DNA of 50,272 nucleotides from Prochlorococcus sp. AG-363-O16 (GTDB lineage: Bacteria; Cyanobacteriota; Cyanobacteriia; PCC-6307; Cyanobiaceae). Positions 14,102 to 24,500 of this stretch are shown one piece after another (positions within the stretch are counted from its first letter, which is position 1; each line of letters begins with the position of its first letter). Where the stretch lies: contig QCGA01000008.1 of assembly GCA_003280095.1 (NCBI GenBank), positions 1-50,272 on the forward strand. Reading direction: 5' to 3'. Under the pieces are notes generated by a model. That model searched no databases and was not told where the DNA came from. It saw nothing but the letters and a program-made list of their open reading frames with translations. The translations under genes were made by a program, and so were the position numbers.

Positions 14102-17059
14102 ATGGATAATCGATCTAAAAAGCCAATATTGCTTTTAGTTGACGGCCACTCGCTGGCCTTTAGGAGTTATTACGCGTTCAGCAAAAACGGTGAGGGTGGC
14201 TTAGCAACAAAAGAGGGAACGCCTACTAGTGTGACCTATGGTTTTTTAAAAGCTCTACTTGATAACTGTAAAACCCTTGGTCCACAAGGTGTTGGGATAG
14301 CTTTTGATACAGCAGAACCAACATTCCGACATAAAGCAGATGACAATTACAAAGCCAATCGAGAAATTGCCCCAGAGATCTTCTTTCAAGATCTTGAACA
14401 ACTTCAAGGAATTCTAGAAGAACAACTCAATTTACCTCTATTTATGGCACCCGGTTTTGAAGCAGATGATGTTCTTGGCACACTTGCTAATAAAGGGGCC
14501 AAGGAAGGTTGGAGTGTGAGGATATTAACTGGAGATCGTGATCTTTTTCAGCTCGTAAATGACACCTTAGATATTGCAGTCCTATATATGGGTGGAGGTC
14601 CTTATGCCAAAAATAATGGACCAATTTGTATTAACGAAGAGGGAGTTCTAAAGAAATTAGGGGTCTCGCCTGAGAAAGTAGTTGACCTAAAAGCACTTAC
14701 TGGTGACAGTTCGGACAATATTCAAGGTGTAAAAGGGGTAGGACCCAAAACAGCAATAAATTTACTAAGTGAAAATGAAAATCTAGAAGGGATTTACACT
14801 ACTCTTGACAAGCTAGTAAACAAAGGATCAAAAGCGAGCAAAGGTTCTATAAAAGGTGCAGTAATAGATAAACTTATGAAAGATAGATCAAATGCATTTT
14901 TATCTCGTTTTCTGGCCGAAATCCGCATCGATGTTCCAATAAAAATGCCACCCTCTCTACATCTTAACAAAATAAATATAGAGGGGTTTAGATATACATT
15001 AGAATCGCTAGAACTTTATAGTTTGGTGAAACAATTAACCTCCTTTGAATCTGTATTTTCAAAAGCTGATTCCTCTTTTAAGTCAGAACAAAATGAGAGA
15101 AAAGTGACAGCCAATGAGTTGGATGAAAATATTGAACCTTCTAGTCAGAGAAAATCATCGTCGATACCTGTAATATCCCCACAGATAATAACAAGTGAAT
15201 CTGAACTAGAAGCCCTAATAAATACTCTAATGAAATACGAAAATCATCATTTACCAGTCTCACTTGATACAGAAACCACTGATTTAAATCCATTCAAGGC
15301 TGAACTAGTAGGAATTGGTTTTTGCTGGGGGGAAGGCAAATCTGAAATGGCATATATTCCAATTGGTCATAGAGTAAATTCGACAACAGAGTTAAATAAA
15401 AAGGTCTTAAATCAACTTCAATTAGATGATGTTATAAGTTCTATATCACCATGGCTTGCTAGTAATAAGCACCCAAAAACTCTTCAAAATGCAAAATACG
15501 ACCGACTCATCTTACTTCGTCATGGACTTGTACTCAATGGAGTGGTTATCGACACTCTTTTGGCAGATTACTTATGCGATTCTACCGCAAAACATAATCT
15601 GGAATCTATTGCAGAAAGAGAATTGGGTTTCAAGCATATTAATTTTAAAGACATCGTAAAGAAGGGGGAAACATTTGCTAATACTGATATCGAAATTGCA
15701 GCCAAGTACTGTGGTTTCGATGTATACCTAACAAGATTGTTAGCAATAAGGCTTAAAGCTAAATTAATGAATTTAAGTCATAAAATGCTAAAACTTCTAG
15801 AAGAAGTCGAACAACCTTTGGAATCGGTCTTGGCATTTATGGAGGCTACTGGAGTTCGTATAGACATTCCATATTTACAAAAACTCTCCGCAGAATTAAA
15901 TAAAAGTATCTTGAATATTGAACAAAAAGTACAAGAACTTGCTGGGATAAGTTTTAATCTTTCTTCTCCAAAACAGCTTGGTCAAATTTTGTTTGAAACC
16001 CTCAAACTTAATAAAAGAAAATCCAGAAAAACCAAAACCGGTTGGAGTACAGATGCCAATGTACTTGAAAAACTTGAAAATGATCATCCGATTGTCCCAA
16101 ACATTCTTGAATATCGGGTTCTAAGTAAACTTCGCAGCACTTATGTAGAAGCTCTACCAAATCTTGTAGAAAAAGAAACCGGAAGAGTTCATACTGACTT
16201 TAATCAAGCAGTAACTACAACTGGAAGACTAAGTAGCAGCAATCCAAATCTACAAAATATCCCAATAAGAACAGAATTTAGTAAAAGAATTAGAAAAGCT
16301 TTTCTTCCACAAGAAGGGTGGAGACTACTAAGTGCTGATTACTCACAAATCGAACTCAGAATACTTGCTCATCTTTCTGAAGAAGAAGTGCTTCAGGAAG
16401 CCTTTCAAAATGGCGATGATGTCCATGCTCTTACTGCAAAGCTTCTGCTAGAAAAAACTTCAATTACAAATGAGGAAAGGAGACTTGGAAAAACCCTCAA
16501 TTTTGGAGTTTTTTATGGAATGGGAGCACAGAGATTTGCTCGTTCAACGGGGTTATCACAATCAGAGGCGAAAGAGTTCCTAGATCGTTTTCGAATGAGG
16601 TACCCCAAAGTGTTTAAATTTCTAGAACTCCAAGAGAAACTAGCACTCAGTCTTGGTTATGTTGAAACATTTATGGGTCGCAGACGATATTTTCACTTCG
16701 ACCGCAATGGTCTTGGCAGACTTCTTGGGAAAAATCTAGAAGATATAGATCTTCAAAGTGCCAAGAAGGCTGGAATAGAAGCTCAGCAACTGCGTGCCGC
16801 AGCCAATGCTCCTATTCAAGGATCCTGTGCAGACATTATAAAAATTGCCATGGTCAAGTTGCACCAACAATTGGTTGAGACCTCATTACCTTCAAGGCTT
16901 TTACTTCAAGTGCATGATGAACTCGTCTTAGAAGTAGATCCATCAGCCCTAAACACCGTAAGAGAATTAGTTATAGAAACTATGGAACAAGCTGTTACTC
17001 TCAGCGTTCCCCTGGTAGTTGATACAGGTGAAGGAGAAAATTGGATGGAATTGAAATGA
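14102..17059 (+). CDS. polA: DNA polymerase I
   Basis: 985 aa with all three domains. The N-terminal 5'-3' exonuclease includes GFEADDVLGTL, TGDRDLFQLV and GDSSDNIQGVKGVGPKTA. The 3'-5' proofreading domain has an intact DxE (SLDTETTDL, about residue 388). The polymerase domain has DYSQIELRILAHLSEEE (about 745) and HDELVLEV (about 938). It functions in DNA repair and Okazaki-fragment processing. A Ser/Lys-rich linker of about 50 residues separates the two exonuclease domains. It is followed 58 bp later by cysS. Confidence 0.97.
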   Translation: MDNRSKKPILLLVDGHSLAFRSYYAFSKNGEGGLATKEGTPTSVTYGFLKALLDNCKTLGPQGVGIAFDTAEPTFRHKADDNYKANREIAPEIFFQDLEQLQGILEEQLNLPLFMAPGFEADDVLGTLANKGAKEGWSVRILTGDRDLFQLVNDTLDIAVLYMGGGPYAKNNGPICINEEGVLKKLGVSPEKVVDLKALTGDSSDNIQGVKGVGPKTAINLLSENENLEGIYTTLDKLVNKGSKASKGSIKGAVIDKLMKDRSNAFLSRFLAEIRIDVPIKMPPSLHLNKINIEGFRYTLESLELYSLVKQLTSFESVFSKADSSFKSEQNERKVTANELDENIEPSSQRKSSSIPVISPQIITSESELEALINTLMKYENHHLPVSLDTETTDLNPFKAELVGIGFCWGEGKSEMAYIPIGHRVNSTTELNKKVLNQLQLDDVISSISPWLASNKHPKTLQNAKYDRLILLRHGLVLNGVVIDTLLADYLCDSTAKHNLESIAERELGFKHINFKDIVKKGETFANTDIEIAAKYCGFDVYLTRLLAIRLKAKLMNLSHKMLKLLEEVEQPLESVLAFMEATGVRIDIPYLQKLSAELNKSILNIEQKVQELAGISFNLSSPKQLGQILFETLKLNKRKSRKTKTGWSTDANVLEKLENDHPIVPNILEYRVLSKLRSTYVEALPNLVEKETGRVHTDFNQAVTTTGRLSSSNPNLQNIPIRTEFSKRIRKAFLPQEGWRLLSADYSQIELRILAHLSEEEVLQEAFQNGDDVHALTAKLLLEKTSITNEERRLGKTLNFGVFYGMGAQRFARSTGLSQSEAKEFLDRFRMRYPKVFKFLELQEKLALSLGYVETFMGRRRYFHFDRNGLGRLLGKNLEDIDLQSAKKAGIEAQQLRAAANAPIQGSCADIIKIAMVKLHQQLVETSLPSRLLLQVHDELVLEVDPSALNTVRELVIETMEQAVTLSVPLVVDTGEGENWMELK

Positions 17060-17117
17060 ATAATAGATTTAAGCAACAACTCCCTAATCCAAGGAATAGG
17101 TTTCTCCTCTATTAACC

Positions 17118-18599
17118 GTGTCTCTGAGGCTTTACAACACACTGACCCAACGCATAGAACTCTTTGTTCCTCTAGAAGAAGGGCGGGTAAATATATATTG
17201 CTGTGGGGTTACCGTCTACGATCTATGCCATCTTGGTCATGCTAGAAGCTATATCGTTTGGGATGTCCTTCGGAGATATCTAACTTGGAAAGGTTATAAG
17301 GTTAATTTTGTCCAAAATTTCACCGATATAGACGACAAGATTATCAATAGAGCGAATAAAGAAGGCCTTTCAATGAGTCAAGTTAGCGAAAAATACATTA
17401 AAACATTTTACGAAGATATGGATGAACTAAGCATACTAAGGCCTGATCTAATGCCTCGGGCAACTGAATGTCTAGATAATATTCGAACCTTAATAAGTGA
17501 ATTAATTGCTAATGGATCCGCTTATTCAATTGATGGAGATGTTTACTTCTCAGTTGCGAATCATCCTTCTTATGGGAAATTGAGTAAAAGAGATTTAAAT
17601 TCACAAGAGAAAAACGCCGATGGACGAATGTCGGCAACTGCAGGAAGCAAAAAAAAGCATCAGTTTGATTTCGCACTATGGAAGAAAGCAAAGGTTGAAG
17701 AACCAAGTTTCTCCTCCCCATGGGGATCGGGAAGACCAGGCTGGCATATTGAATGTTCAGCAATGGTTAGAAAAGAACTGGGCGAGACAATAGATATTCA
17801 TTTAGGTGGATCAGATCTAATCTTTCCTCATCATGAAAATGAAATAGCTCAATCTGAAGCAGCAAACCAAAAAGAACTGGCTCGTTTTTGGTTACACAAT
17901 GGGATGGTAAATGTTGAAGGCCAAAAAATGAGTAAATCTCTAGGCAACTTCACTACTATCCGTTCATTACTTAAGCGGGGTATTTCAGCAATGACTCTCC
18001 GTTTATTTATACTACAAGCACACTACAAAAAACCACTAGATTTTTCTGAAAGTTCTCTAAATGCCGCTTCCCGAGGTTGGAAAAATTTAAATACTGCTCT
18101 TCTTCTAGGTTATAACCATAAAGAAAAACTTGAATGGAATCTCAAAAGCACTGACCCACAAATAAACAAACCTGAAAATTGTAAATCAAATAACTCCAAA
18201 GATCTTTTTATTGAATCCATGGACAATGACCTAAATACTTCCAGTGCCCTCTCAATATTGTTTGAACTCGCGCGTCCATTACGCTCCATTAGCAACCGTT
18301 TAGAACGAGGAGAAAGAATAGAGTTTAAAGATAATGAAAACGAGCTCTTACAAATAAAATGGCAACTTCTCATAGAACTTTCAGGAACATTAGGGTTTGA
18401 AGCCGAAGTAGGATCAAAAATTCAAGAAGATCAAGATCTTCTAAAAGACATAGATATTGAGGCAGCAATTCGTTCCCGCTCAAAAGCAAAATCAGATAGA
18501 AACTACACCAAAGCTGACAAAATACGTAATGAACTTAAAGATGTTGGAATTGAACTAATTGACAGACCAGGAGGAATAACAGAATGGATTAGAAGATGA
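17118..18599 (+). CDS. cysS: Cysteinyl-tRNA synthetase
   Basis: 493 aa, GTG start at 17118. It is a class I synthetase: the HIGH-type motif is CHLGHARSY (about residues 35-43) with the zinc cysteines just before it (YCCG), a later zinc-site Cys/His region is WHIECSAM, and the KMSKS motif [11 protein letters not shown] lies near residue 270. It charges tRNA-Cys. The C-terminal helical domain ends in [11 protein letters not shown]. It is probably co-transcribed with polA. Confidence 0.97.
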   Translation: MSLRLYNTLTQRIELFVPLEEGRVNIYCCGVTVYDLCHLGHARSYIVWDVLRRYLTWKGYKVNFVQNFTDIDDKIINRANKEGLSMSQVSEKYIKTFYEDMDELSILRPDLMPRATECLDNIRTLISELIANGSAYSIDGDVYFSVANHPSYGKLSKRDLNSQEKNADGRMSATAGSKKKHQFDFALWKKAKVEEPSFSSPWGSGRPGWHIECSAMVRKELGETIDIHLGGSDLIFPHHENEIAQSEAANQKELARFWLHNGMVNVEGQKMSKSLGNFTTIRSLLKRGISAMTLRLFILQAHYKKPLDFSESSLNAASRGWKNLNTALLLGYNHKEKLEWNLKSTDPQINKPENCKSNNSKDLFIESMDNDLNTSSALSILFELARPLRSISNRLERGERIEFKDNENELLQIKWQLLIELSGTLGFEAEVGSKIQEDQDLLKDIDIEAAIRSRSKAKSDRNYTKADKIRNELKDVGIELIDRPGGITEWIRR

Positions 18600-18649
18600 A
18601 AAATATTAATTACACCATGTTTTTGATTGGAATTTTTATAGGAATAATC

Positions 18650-19987
18650 TCAAAAAATAAACCAGTTTTTAGCAAGGTCAACAACACTTACAATTAGTCC
18701 GAAGGCGATAACCGGAGGGGCAATCCAACGCAACATAAATTTGAGAGAATTTCTTAAAATAGTAGGAGTTCTACAATCTGCAAGATCTTGATCAAATCTT
18801 CGAGGCACAAACCAACCTAGTAAAATGGAAATAAGAAACCCACCAAAAATCAAAAGCACTCCACCAAAAATTGAATCCATTTTTTCTAGAACATTATCAG
18901 GATCAAAAGCAGCTGGAAGACCTACTAAAAAAATCAAAGCCGAAGATAAATAAACTGCATTTCTTCTTCGCCAACCTAATCTATCAACAAGACAGGAGAC
19001 AGGAACTTCTAAGAGAGAAACAGAAGAGGTAATTGCTGCTATATATGCAAGAAAAAAGAATAAAATAGCCACAATGCGTCCCGTAGATCCCAAGGATGAA
19101 AGTCCGGTTGGGAGAGAAACAAACAAAGTACTAAAAGTTTGACTAGTAACTACATCTTTAAGTCCAAAGCTAATAACCAATGGGAAAGTAACCATTCCTG
19201 CAAGTAGTCCCACTGCTGTATCCATTCCGACTATTGCAATTGCCTGAGAGGGCAACTTGTTTGTCTTATCTAAATAAGCTGCATAAGCGAGAATACAACC
19301 TATTCCTGCTCCAATTGAAAAGAAGGCCTGAGTAAATGCATTCCGAATAGTAGTGGGATCTCTTAATTGATTAATATCCCATTTCAATAAAAATGTTCTA
19401 TACCCTTCAAAAGATCCAGGAAGTGTTGCAGCCCAAAAAGACAAACCTATAAGCAAAAAGAACAGAAGTGGCATAAACCATTTAGACAGTTTTTCTATCC
19501 CACCTTTGATCCCCCCTGAAACAACTATGGAAGTCAGGACAAGGCTGATTAATTGACCCCAAAAGACACTTTGGCCAGTGCTGACTGATTTGAAGAATGT
19601 ACGAGCTTCAACAATGTCTGTTGGCAAACCAAAGAAAATTGCATGTAGCAATGTTTGAGCTGTCCAACCCATCAAAACTGCATAAAAAGCCAGAATTCCG
19701 CTAGCAGCCAAAACGAACAACCATCCCATTCCGGCCCAACGGTCACCTGCAGCCTTGACTGGAGCCATCAAAGGGCTACTTCCCGTATCTCGCCCCAAAA
19801 CCATTTCTGCAACAAGGACAGGCAGACATACCACTAAAACAATTGCCACATATAGAACGACAAATGCTCCTCCTCCTCCCTGAGAAGCCCGATAGGCAAA
19901 ACCCCAAAGGTTACCGAGACCTACTGCGCTTCCAGCAGCAGCAAGTACAAACCCAAACCCTGAACCCCAACGTTCCCGAACAGCCAT
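18650..19987 (-). CDS. Sodium-dependent transporter, NSS/SNF family
   Basis: 445 aa from ATG 19987 (MAVRERWGSGFGF); a TTG at 20008 would add seven unlikely residues. The family signature in the first membrane segment, AAGSAVGLGNLWGFAYRASQGGGGAF, contains the Na+ and substrate unwound helix. About 11-12 hydrophobic segments follow. Members import amino acids or similar solutes with Na+. The substrate cannot be read from the sequence. It converges on cysS. Confidence 0.88.
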   Translation of the reverse strand: MAVRERWGSGFGFVLAAAGSAVGLGNLWGFAYRASQGGGGAFVVLYVAIVLVVCLPVLVAEMVLGRDTGSSPLMAPVKAAGDRWAGMGWLFVLAASGILAFYAVLMGWTAQTLLHAIFFGLPTDIVEARTFFKSVSTGQSVFWGQLISLVLTSIVVSGGIKGGIEKLSKWFMPLLFFLLIGLSFWAATLPGSFEGYRTFLLKWDINQLRDPTTIRNAFTQAFFSIGAGIGCILAYAAYLDKTNKLPSQAIAIVGMDTAVGLLAGMVTFPLVISFGLKDVVTSQTFSTLFVSLPTGLSSLGSTGRIVAILFFFLAYIAAITSSVSLLEVPVSCLVDRLGWRRRNAVYLSSALIFLVGLPAAFDPDNVLEKMDSIFGGVLLIFGGFLISILLGWFVPRRFDQDLADCRTPTILRNSLKFMLRWIAPPVIAFGLIVSVVDLAKNWFIF

Positions 19988-20072
19988 AACTGAAACACTA
20001 ACTTTCAAGTTGAACCAAGCTTGCCAGGATGTGGTCGTCTAGTGAGAAACTGTTCCCAATAGTAGGAATAAA

Positions 20073-21311
20073 GTGAAAGCAATCAGTGTATTGGGCTCGA
20101 CCGGATCGATAGGTACTCAAACCTTGGAAATTGCGGAAGAGTTTCCTGAACAATTTCGTGTAGTAGCAATAACAGCTGGAGTAAACCTGCCACTCGTAGT
20201 CAAACAAATCAAACAACACAACCCAGAAGTAGTTGCGCTAGCTGAGAAATCCCTACTACCAGAACTTCAAGAGACTTTGGAGTCTCTCTCAAGTCAAGAA
20301 AGACCGCCAAAACTCCCAACACTTGTTGGTGGTGTTGAAGGTCTCAAAATTGCCGCATCTTGGGAAAATGCAGACATGGTTGTTAGTGGAATCGTTGGCT
20401 GTGCTGGTCTTCTTCCCACTCTTGCCGCAATTAGATCAGGAAAAGACTTGGTATTGGCGAACAAGGAAACCCTTATCGCTGCAGCTCCAGTAGTCCTTCC
20501 TGAATTAAAACGAAGCGGAAGTCGACTACTACCTGCAGACTCAGAACATTCAGCTATTTTTCAGTGTCTTCAGGGGACACCTTGGGCAGAGAACGCCCAC
20601 CTTTCTACTGGCATCCCAACTCCAGGCCTAAGAAGAATTCAATTGACTGCGTCAGGGGGTGCATTCAGAGATTGGTCAGCGGATGATCTAAAAAAAGCGA
20701 CTATTGCAGATGCAACAAGTCATCCGAACTGGAGCATGGGTCGCAAGATCACTGTTGATTCAGCAACCCTTATGAACAAAGGACTAGAAGTTATTGAAGC
20801 CCACTACCTCTTTGGCATCGATTACCAACAAATAGAAATAGTGATACACCCCCAGAGCATTATTCATTCAATGATTGAGTTATCAGACTCTTCAGTACTA
20901 GCTCAACTAGGGTGGCCAGACATGAAGCTACCTATCCTCTATTGCCTAAGCTGGCCAAATCGTCAAGAAACTCCTTGGAGACGACTAAATTTAACTGAAA
21001 TAGGAGAGTTAACTTTTAAGAGTCCGGACACAGAAAAATATCCTTGCATGGACCTTGCATATGCTGCTGGAAAGGCTGGAGGAACCATGCCTGCTGTTCT
21101 TAACGCCGCAAATGAGGAAGCTGTTGCCGAATTTTTACGTGAAAAAATTCACTTCCTAGATATACCAAAAGTTATTGAAAAAACATGCGAAAAGCATAAG
21201 AACGATCTTAAATCAAATCCCAATCTTGATGAAGTGATAGCTATAGATTCTTGGTCGAGACAAAACGTTAAAGAACTAGTTAGTAAAGATAAAAATATTT
21301 TGACTCTATAA
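20073..21311 (+). CDS. dxr: 1-deoxy-D-xylulose 5-phosphate reductoisomerase
   Basis: 412 aa, GTG start at 20073. NADPH-binding [11 protein letters not shown] lies at residues 8-18. The metal and substrate region [17 protein letters not shown] and the later [27 protein letters not shown] are both conserved. It makes 2-C-methyl-D-erythritol 4-phosphate, the second step of the non-mevalonate isoprenoid route needed for carotenoids and the chlorophyll phytyl chain. The next gene starts 4 bp later. Confidence 0.97.
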   Translation: MKAISVLGSTGSIGTQTLEIAEEFPEQFRVVAITAGVNLPLVVKQIKQHNPEVVALAEKSLLPELQETLESLSSQERPPKLPTLVGGVEGLKIAASWENADMVVSGIVGCAGLLPTLAAIRSGKDLVLANKETLIAAAPVVLPELKRSGSRLLPADSEHSAIFQCLQGTPWAENAHLSTGIPTPGLRRIQLTASGGAFRDWSADDLKKATIADATSHPNWSMGRKITVDSATLMNKGLEVIEAHYLFGIDYQQIEIVIHPQSIIHSMIELSDSSVLAQLGWPDMKLPILYCLSWPNRQETPWRRLNLTEIGELTFKSPDTEKYPCMDLAYAAGKAGGTMPAVLNAANEEAVAEFLREKIHFLDIPKVIEKTCEKHKNDLKSNPNLDEVIAIDSWSRQNVKELVSKDKNILTL

Positions 21312-21315
21312 AATT

Positions 21316-21654
21316 TTGGAAAACAAAATAAAAATAAGTCACCATATTTTATTATGTGCAACACCGACAAAGGCATTATGCTGTAAATGCACACAAGGAG
21401 AAGAAAGTTGGAATCACTTAAAGAAACTCATAAAAGAACTATTGCTTGAGGATCAAAATCGTCCACAAGGTATAGTTCTGCGAAGCAAAGTTGATTGCCT
21501 ACGTGTCTGCCGCAATGGTCCCATCCTTTTGATATGGCCAGATGGAATCTGGTATGAGAAAGCAACCCCAGAAAGAATAGGAATAATAATAAAGGAACAT
21601 ATCATTAAAGGAGAGATATTAAAAGACTGGGTAATAAAAAGTACTTCTTTTTAA
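21316..21654 (+). CDS. Thioredoxin-like (2Fe-2S) ferredoxin domain protein
   Basis: 112 aa from a TTG start 4 bp after dxr; no ATG is available nearby. Cysteines C14, C22/C23, C25 and the later pair C61/C65 (DCLRVCRNGP), together with ILLIWPDGIWY, match the thioredoxin-fold 2Fe-2S ferredoxin group that is common in cyanobacteria. It probably carries electrons to an unknown partner. The tight spacing suggests translation coupled to dxr, but Dxr itself uses NADPH. Confidence 0.7.
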   Translation: MENKIKISHHILLCATPTKALCCKCTQGEESWNHLKKLIKELLLEDQNRPQGIVLRSKVDCLRVCRNGPILLIWPDGIWYEKATPERIGIIIKEHIIKGEILKDWVIKSTSF

Positions 21655-21673
21655 GGTTTATTTTCTAAGCCTA

Positions 21674-22774
21674 CTATCTAAAAGATTCTACCAGGTAATT
21701 AATCCAATTTTTCACAAGTTTGTCGCCCCAACATCCATTCTTAGAATGAAAACCATTGTGACCACCATGTGATAAGAAAACAAAGTTTAAATTCAAATTA
21801 TTCCCTTTTTTCTTGTAAAGTTCTTGAGCTGATATTGCAGGCACCCAAGGATCATCTAAAGCCTGGAGTAAGAGTGTTGGAGGCAATGAAGTAGGATCAC
21901 TCAAAAGACCAAAAATAGGAGAACATTCTTGATAATATTCATCTACATCTCTATAACCCCAACGAGGAGCTGTTATTAACTCATCAAATTCACGAATTGA
22001 TTTGGGAACCTTAATCCTCTTACTTCCATTCAAAATTTTCATCAATTCGCAGGACTGACCAAGGAATGGGTCCTCAAGTGTCTGACGTACCAATCTTCTT
22101 AAAAGCCAATTTTGGTAAACCCTATTCCGTGGTCTCTGAATTGATTCACTACATTCAGCAAGATCTAAAGGACTACTTGTACAAACCAAACCATCAAATA
22201 AACCTTTCCCCTCTGAAAGACATGCATTAAGCAATATTGTCCCACCAAGAGATATTCCTACTCCAAAAAAGGGAACAGTTTTTTTAGGGCCAATTATATC
22301 AAGAGCCAACTCATCACGAAGTTGCCTTACCCAATGTATTGCAGGGATAATGTCAGTATTGCAATTTGCTGCATAAGTTCCAGGAATAAGTTGTCTTCCT
22401 GGATCAGCACCTCGAAGATTCAACCTAAACACAGCAAAGCCCGATTTGCTTAGATTCAAAGACATTCTCCTTAAACCAGTTCTTCGACTAGATCCTCCTA
22501 ATCCGTGAAGCATCAGTACAACACCTTTCAAAGACGATTTTTGAAAAGGACGGTCCAAAAAGCCTAATAAACGGCCTGAGCCAGACAAACCACTTGATAA
22601 TTCAGATACTGGTATTTGAAAAGTCTCTGCTATATCCAATGGCAGTCTCTCAGGAGACAAAGTATCTCTAAGAGTTTGGAGATCTCCTCCTATCCATGGA
22701 AAACGCTCCTCAAAAGGAGGCATATCCAACAATTCAATTAAGGGTGAGTAAGTATCAAACAGATCTACCGACAC
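21674..22774 (-). CDS. Alpha/beta-hydrolase, YheT/EMB8 family
   Basis: 366 aa from a GTG start that overlaps the end of pntB by 20 bp; an ATG 51 bp downstream is an alternative. The nucleophile elbow is GISLGG (Ser), the acid is in LDDPWVP, and the catalytic His is in HGGHNGF. The oxyanion region is MLHGLGGSSRR. It belongs to a family of esterase-like enzymes with undefined natural substrates. Overlap with pntB suggests it is the last gene of the transhydrogenase operon. Confidence 0.8.
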   Translation of the reverse strand: MSVDLFDTYSPLIELLDMPPFEERFPWIGGDLQTLRDTLSPERLPLDIAETFQIPVSELSSGLSGSGRLLGFLDRPFQKSSLKGVVLMLHGLGGSSRRTGLRRMSLNLSKSGFAVFRLNLRGADPGRQLIPGTYAANCNTDIIPAIHWVRQLRDELALDIIGPKKTVPFFGVGISLGGTILLNACLSEGKGLFDGLVCTSSPLDLAECSESIQRPRNRVYQNWLLRRLVRQTLEDPFLGQSCELMKILNGSKRIKVPKSIREFDELITAPRWGYRDVDEYYQECSPIFGLLSDPTSLPPTLLLQALDDPWVPAISAQELYKKKGNNLNLNFVFLSHGGHNGFHSKNGCWGDKLVKNWINYLVESFR

Positions 22775-24194
22775 CTAGCTCCTTCAATTCAACTAAAAGA
22801 TCACCAAGAACCTTCTTTGCATCTCCAAAAACCATTGAAGTATTTGCCAACTCAAAAAGATCGTTCTTGATTCCAGAATATCCAGCACTCATCCCACGTT
22901 TTATAACAAAAACCGTTTTAGCTTCTTTTACATCCAAAACTGGCATTCCATATAAGGGTGAACTTCTATCACTTTTGGCCTGGGGGTTAACGACATCATT
23001 GGCACCCAATACGAGAACTACATCGGTAGCAGGAAACTCAGGATTAATAACATCCATTTCCTTTAATTGTTCATATGGAACATCTGCTTCTGCAAGAAGA
23101 ACATTCATATGTCCAGGCATACGTCCTGCAACTGGATGTATTGCATAATCCACCACAATTCCAGCTACTTCTAGTAAACGAGTAACTTCCCTGAGAGTAT
23201 GTTGAGCCTGAGCCACAGCAAGACCATATCCTGGAACAATAACCACCCTTTCAGCAGCCTCAAGAGTTAAAGCACATTCTTCGGCACTACAACTAGTGAT
23301 ATTGGTATATTCAGCACCTTGATTAGCAGATGAACCTAAATCCTGTCCAATAGCACCTCCAAAAAGTACTGAAACTAGGGACCTGTTCATTCCTTTGCAC
23401 ATCACCTGAGTAAGAATCAAGCCAGCAGCACCAACCATTGCTCCAGCAACAATCAACAACTGACTACCTACAACAAACCCAGCTGCTGCCGCAGCAATAC
23501 CGGAATAGCTATTTAATAAAGATATGACGACAGGCATATCTGCCCCACCTATCGACAAAGTAACTCCTATACCTAAAAGAACAGAACTGACAACGAGTAG
23601 CCACAATCCATCTAATCCCCCTCTAGAAATATCAAAAACAGCTACCAAGGCCAATACCCCAAGGCCAAGGTTAATTACATGTCGAAATTTACTTTGTATC
23701 CAATTAGGTGTAGAAAGCCAACCTTGAAGCTTGGCCATCGCAACAATTGATCCGCTAAAAGTAATAGCACCAACAAAAACAGAAACGACAATCGAAATAT
23801 TTTCTACTAACGAAACATTCAAAGCTTCAGAGGTACTAGCAACTGGGAACAAAGCCACTCCGATTGCCACCAACAAAGAAGACATTCCTCCACAACCATT
23901 AAACAAAGCAACAACCTCTGGCATCGCAGTCATAGGGACTCTGTGAGCAACAAAGATCCCTAAAAGACCTCCTACAAGAGTGCCCGAAATAATCCAAAGC
24001 AAAGCACTTAAGGCAATGCCGTCCTGAAAGGAGGCATTAAACAAAACCCCTAATATCGCCAATCCCATAGCAAGGGCAGCCAGGCGATTTGCCTCTCGAG
24101 CAGAACGAACCTTTGATAAACCTTTGATCCCTAAGGCCAAAAGCAAAACCGCAACAAGATCGATCGCGTACTTAATTATTTCAGGACTAAACAT
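22755..24194 (-). CDS. pntB: NAD(P) transhydrogenase subunit beta
   Basis: 479 aa. The N-terminal half has about 8-9 membrane segments. The C-terminal NADP(H)-binding domain contains VPGYGLAVAQAQ, HPVAGRMPGHMNVLLAEADVPY and ANDVVNPQAK, followed by MPVLDVKEAKTVFVIKRGMSAGYSG. It couples hydride transfer between NAD(H) and NADP(H) to proton movement in the membrane. It directly abuts pntA2 (stop of one next to start of the other). Confidence 0.95.
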   Translation of the reverse strand: MFSPEIIKYAIDLVAVLLLALGIKGLSKVRSAREANRLAALAMGLAILGVLFNASFQDGIALSALLWIISGTLVGGLLGIFVAHRVPMTAMPEVVALFNGCGGMSSLLVAIGVALFPVASTSEALNVSLVENISIVVSVFVGAITFSGSIVAMAKLQGWLSTPNWIQSKFRHVINLGLGVLALVAVFDISRGGLDGLWLLVVSSVLLGIGVTLSIGGADMPVVISLLNSYSGIAAAAAGFVVGSQLLIVAGAMVGAAGLILTQVMCKGMNRSLVSVLFGGAIGQDLGSSANQGAEYTNITSCSAEECALTLEAAERVVIVPGYGLAVAQAQHTLREVTRLLEVAGIVVDYAIHPVAGRMPGHMNVLLAEADVPYEQLKEMDVINPEFPATDVVLVLGANDVVNPQAKSDRSSPLYGMPVLDVKEAKTVFVIKRGMSAGYSGIKNDLFELANTSMVFGDAKKVLGDLLVELKELGVGRSV

Positions 24195-24500
24195 TCAACG
24201 AAAATCCTTACGACGTGAGGTTTTTCTGCTAAACATTGCCAGCATCCTATCGGTCACTAAAAAACCACCAATAACATTAAAAAGAGCAAAGCCCAAAGAG
24301 ACAGATCCCATTAACAGCAAGGGTAAGTTGTCTCCAGCTTTAATAATCAACGTTAATGCTGCAAGGACTGTAATACCTGAGATTGCATTTGCCCCACTCA
24401 TAAGAGGAGTATGAAGAGTTGGAGGGACCTTGCCTATTAACTCAAAGCCCAAAAGACTTCCCAAAAGTAAAACCCAAAAAGCCTCACTTAAAAATGACAT
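24195..24500 (-). CDS. pntA2: NAD(P) transhydrogenase subunit alpha part 2 (membrane part)
   Basis: 101 aa with three to four hydrophobic segments and the conserved TLHTPLMSGANAISGI region. It is the membrane domain of the alpha subunit. In cyanobacteria alpha is often split into a soluble and a membrane protein, as here. Its start shares one base with the end of pntA1, so translation is coupled. Confidence 0.92.
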   Translation of the reverse strand: MSFLSEAFWVLLLGSLLGFELIGKVPPTLHTPLMSGANAISGITVLAALTLIIKAGDNLPLLLMGSVSLGFALFNVIGGFLVTDRMLAMFSRKTSRRKDFR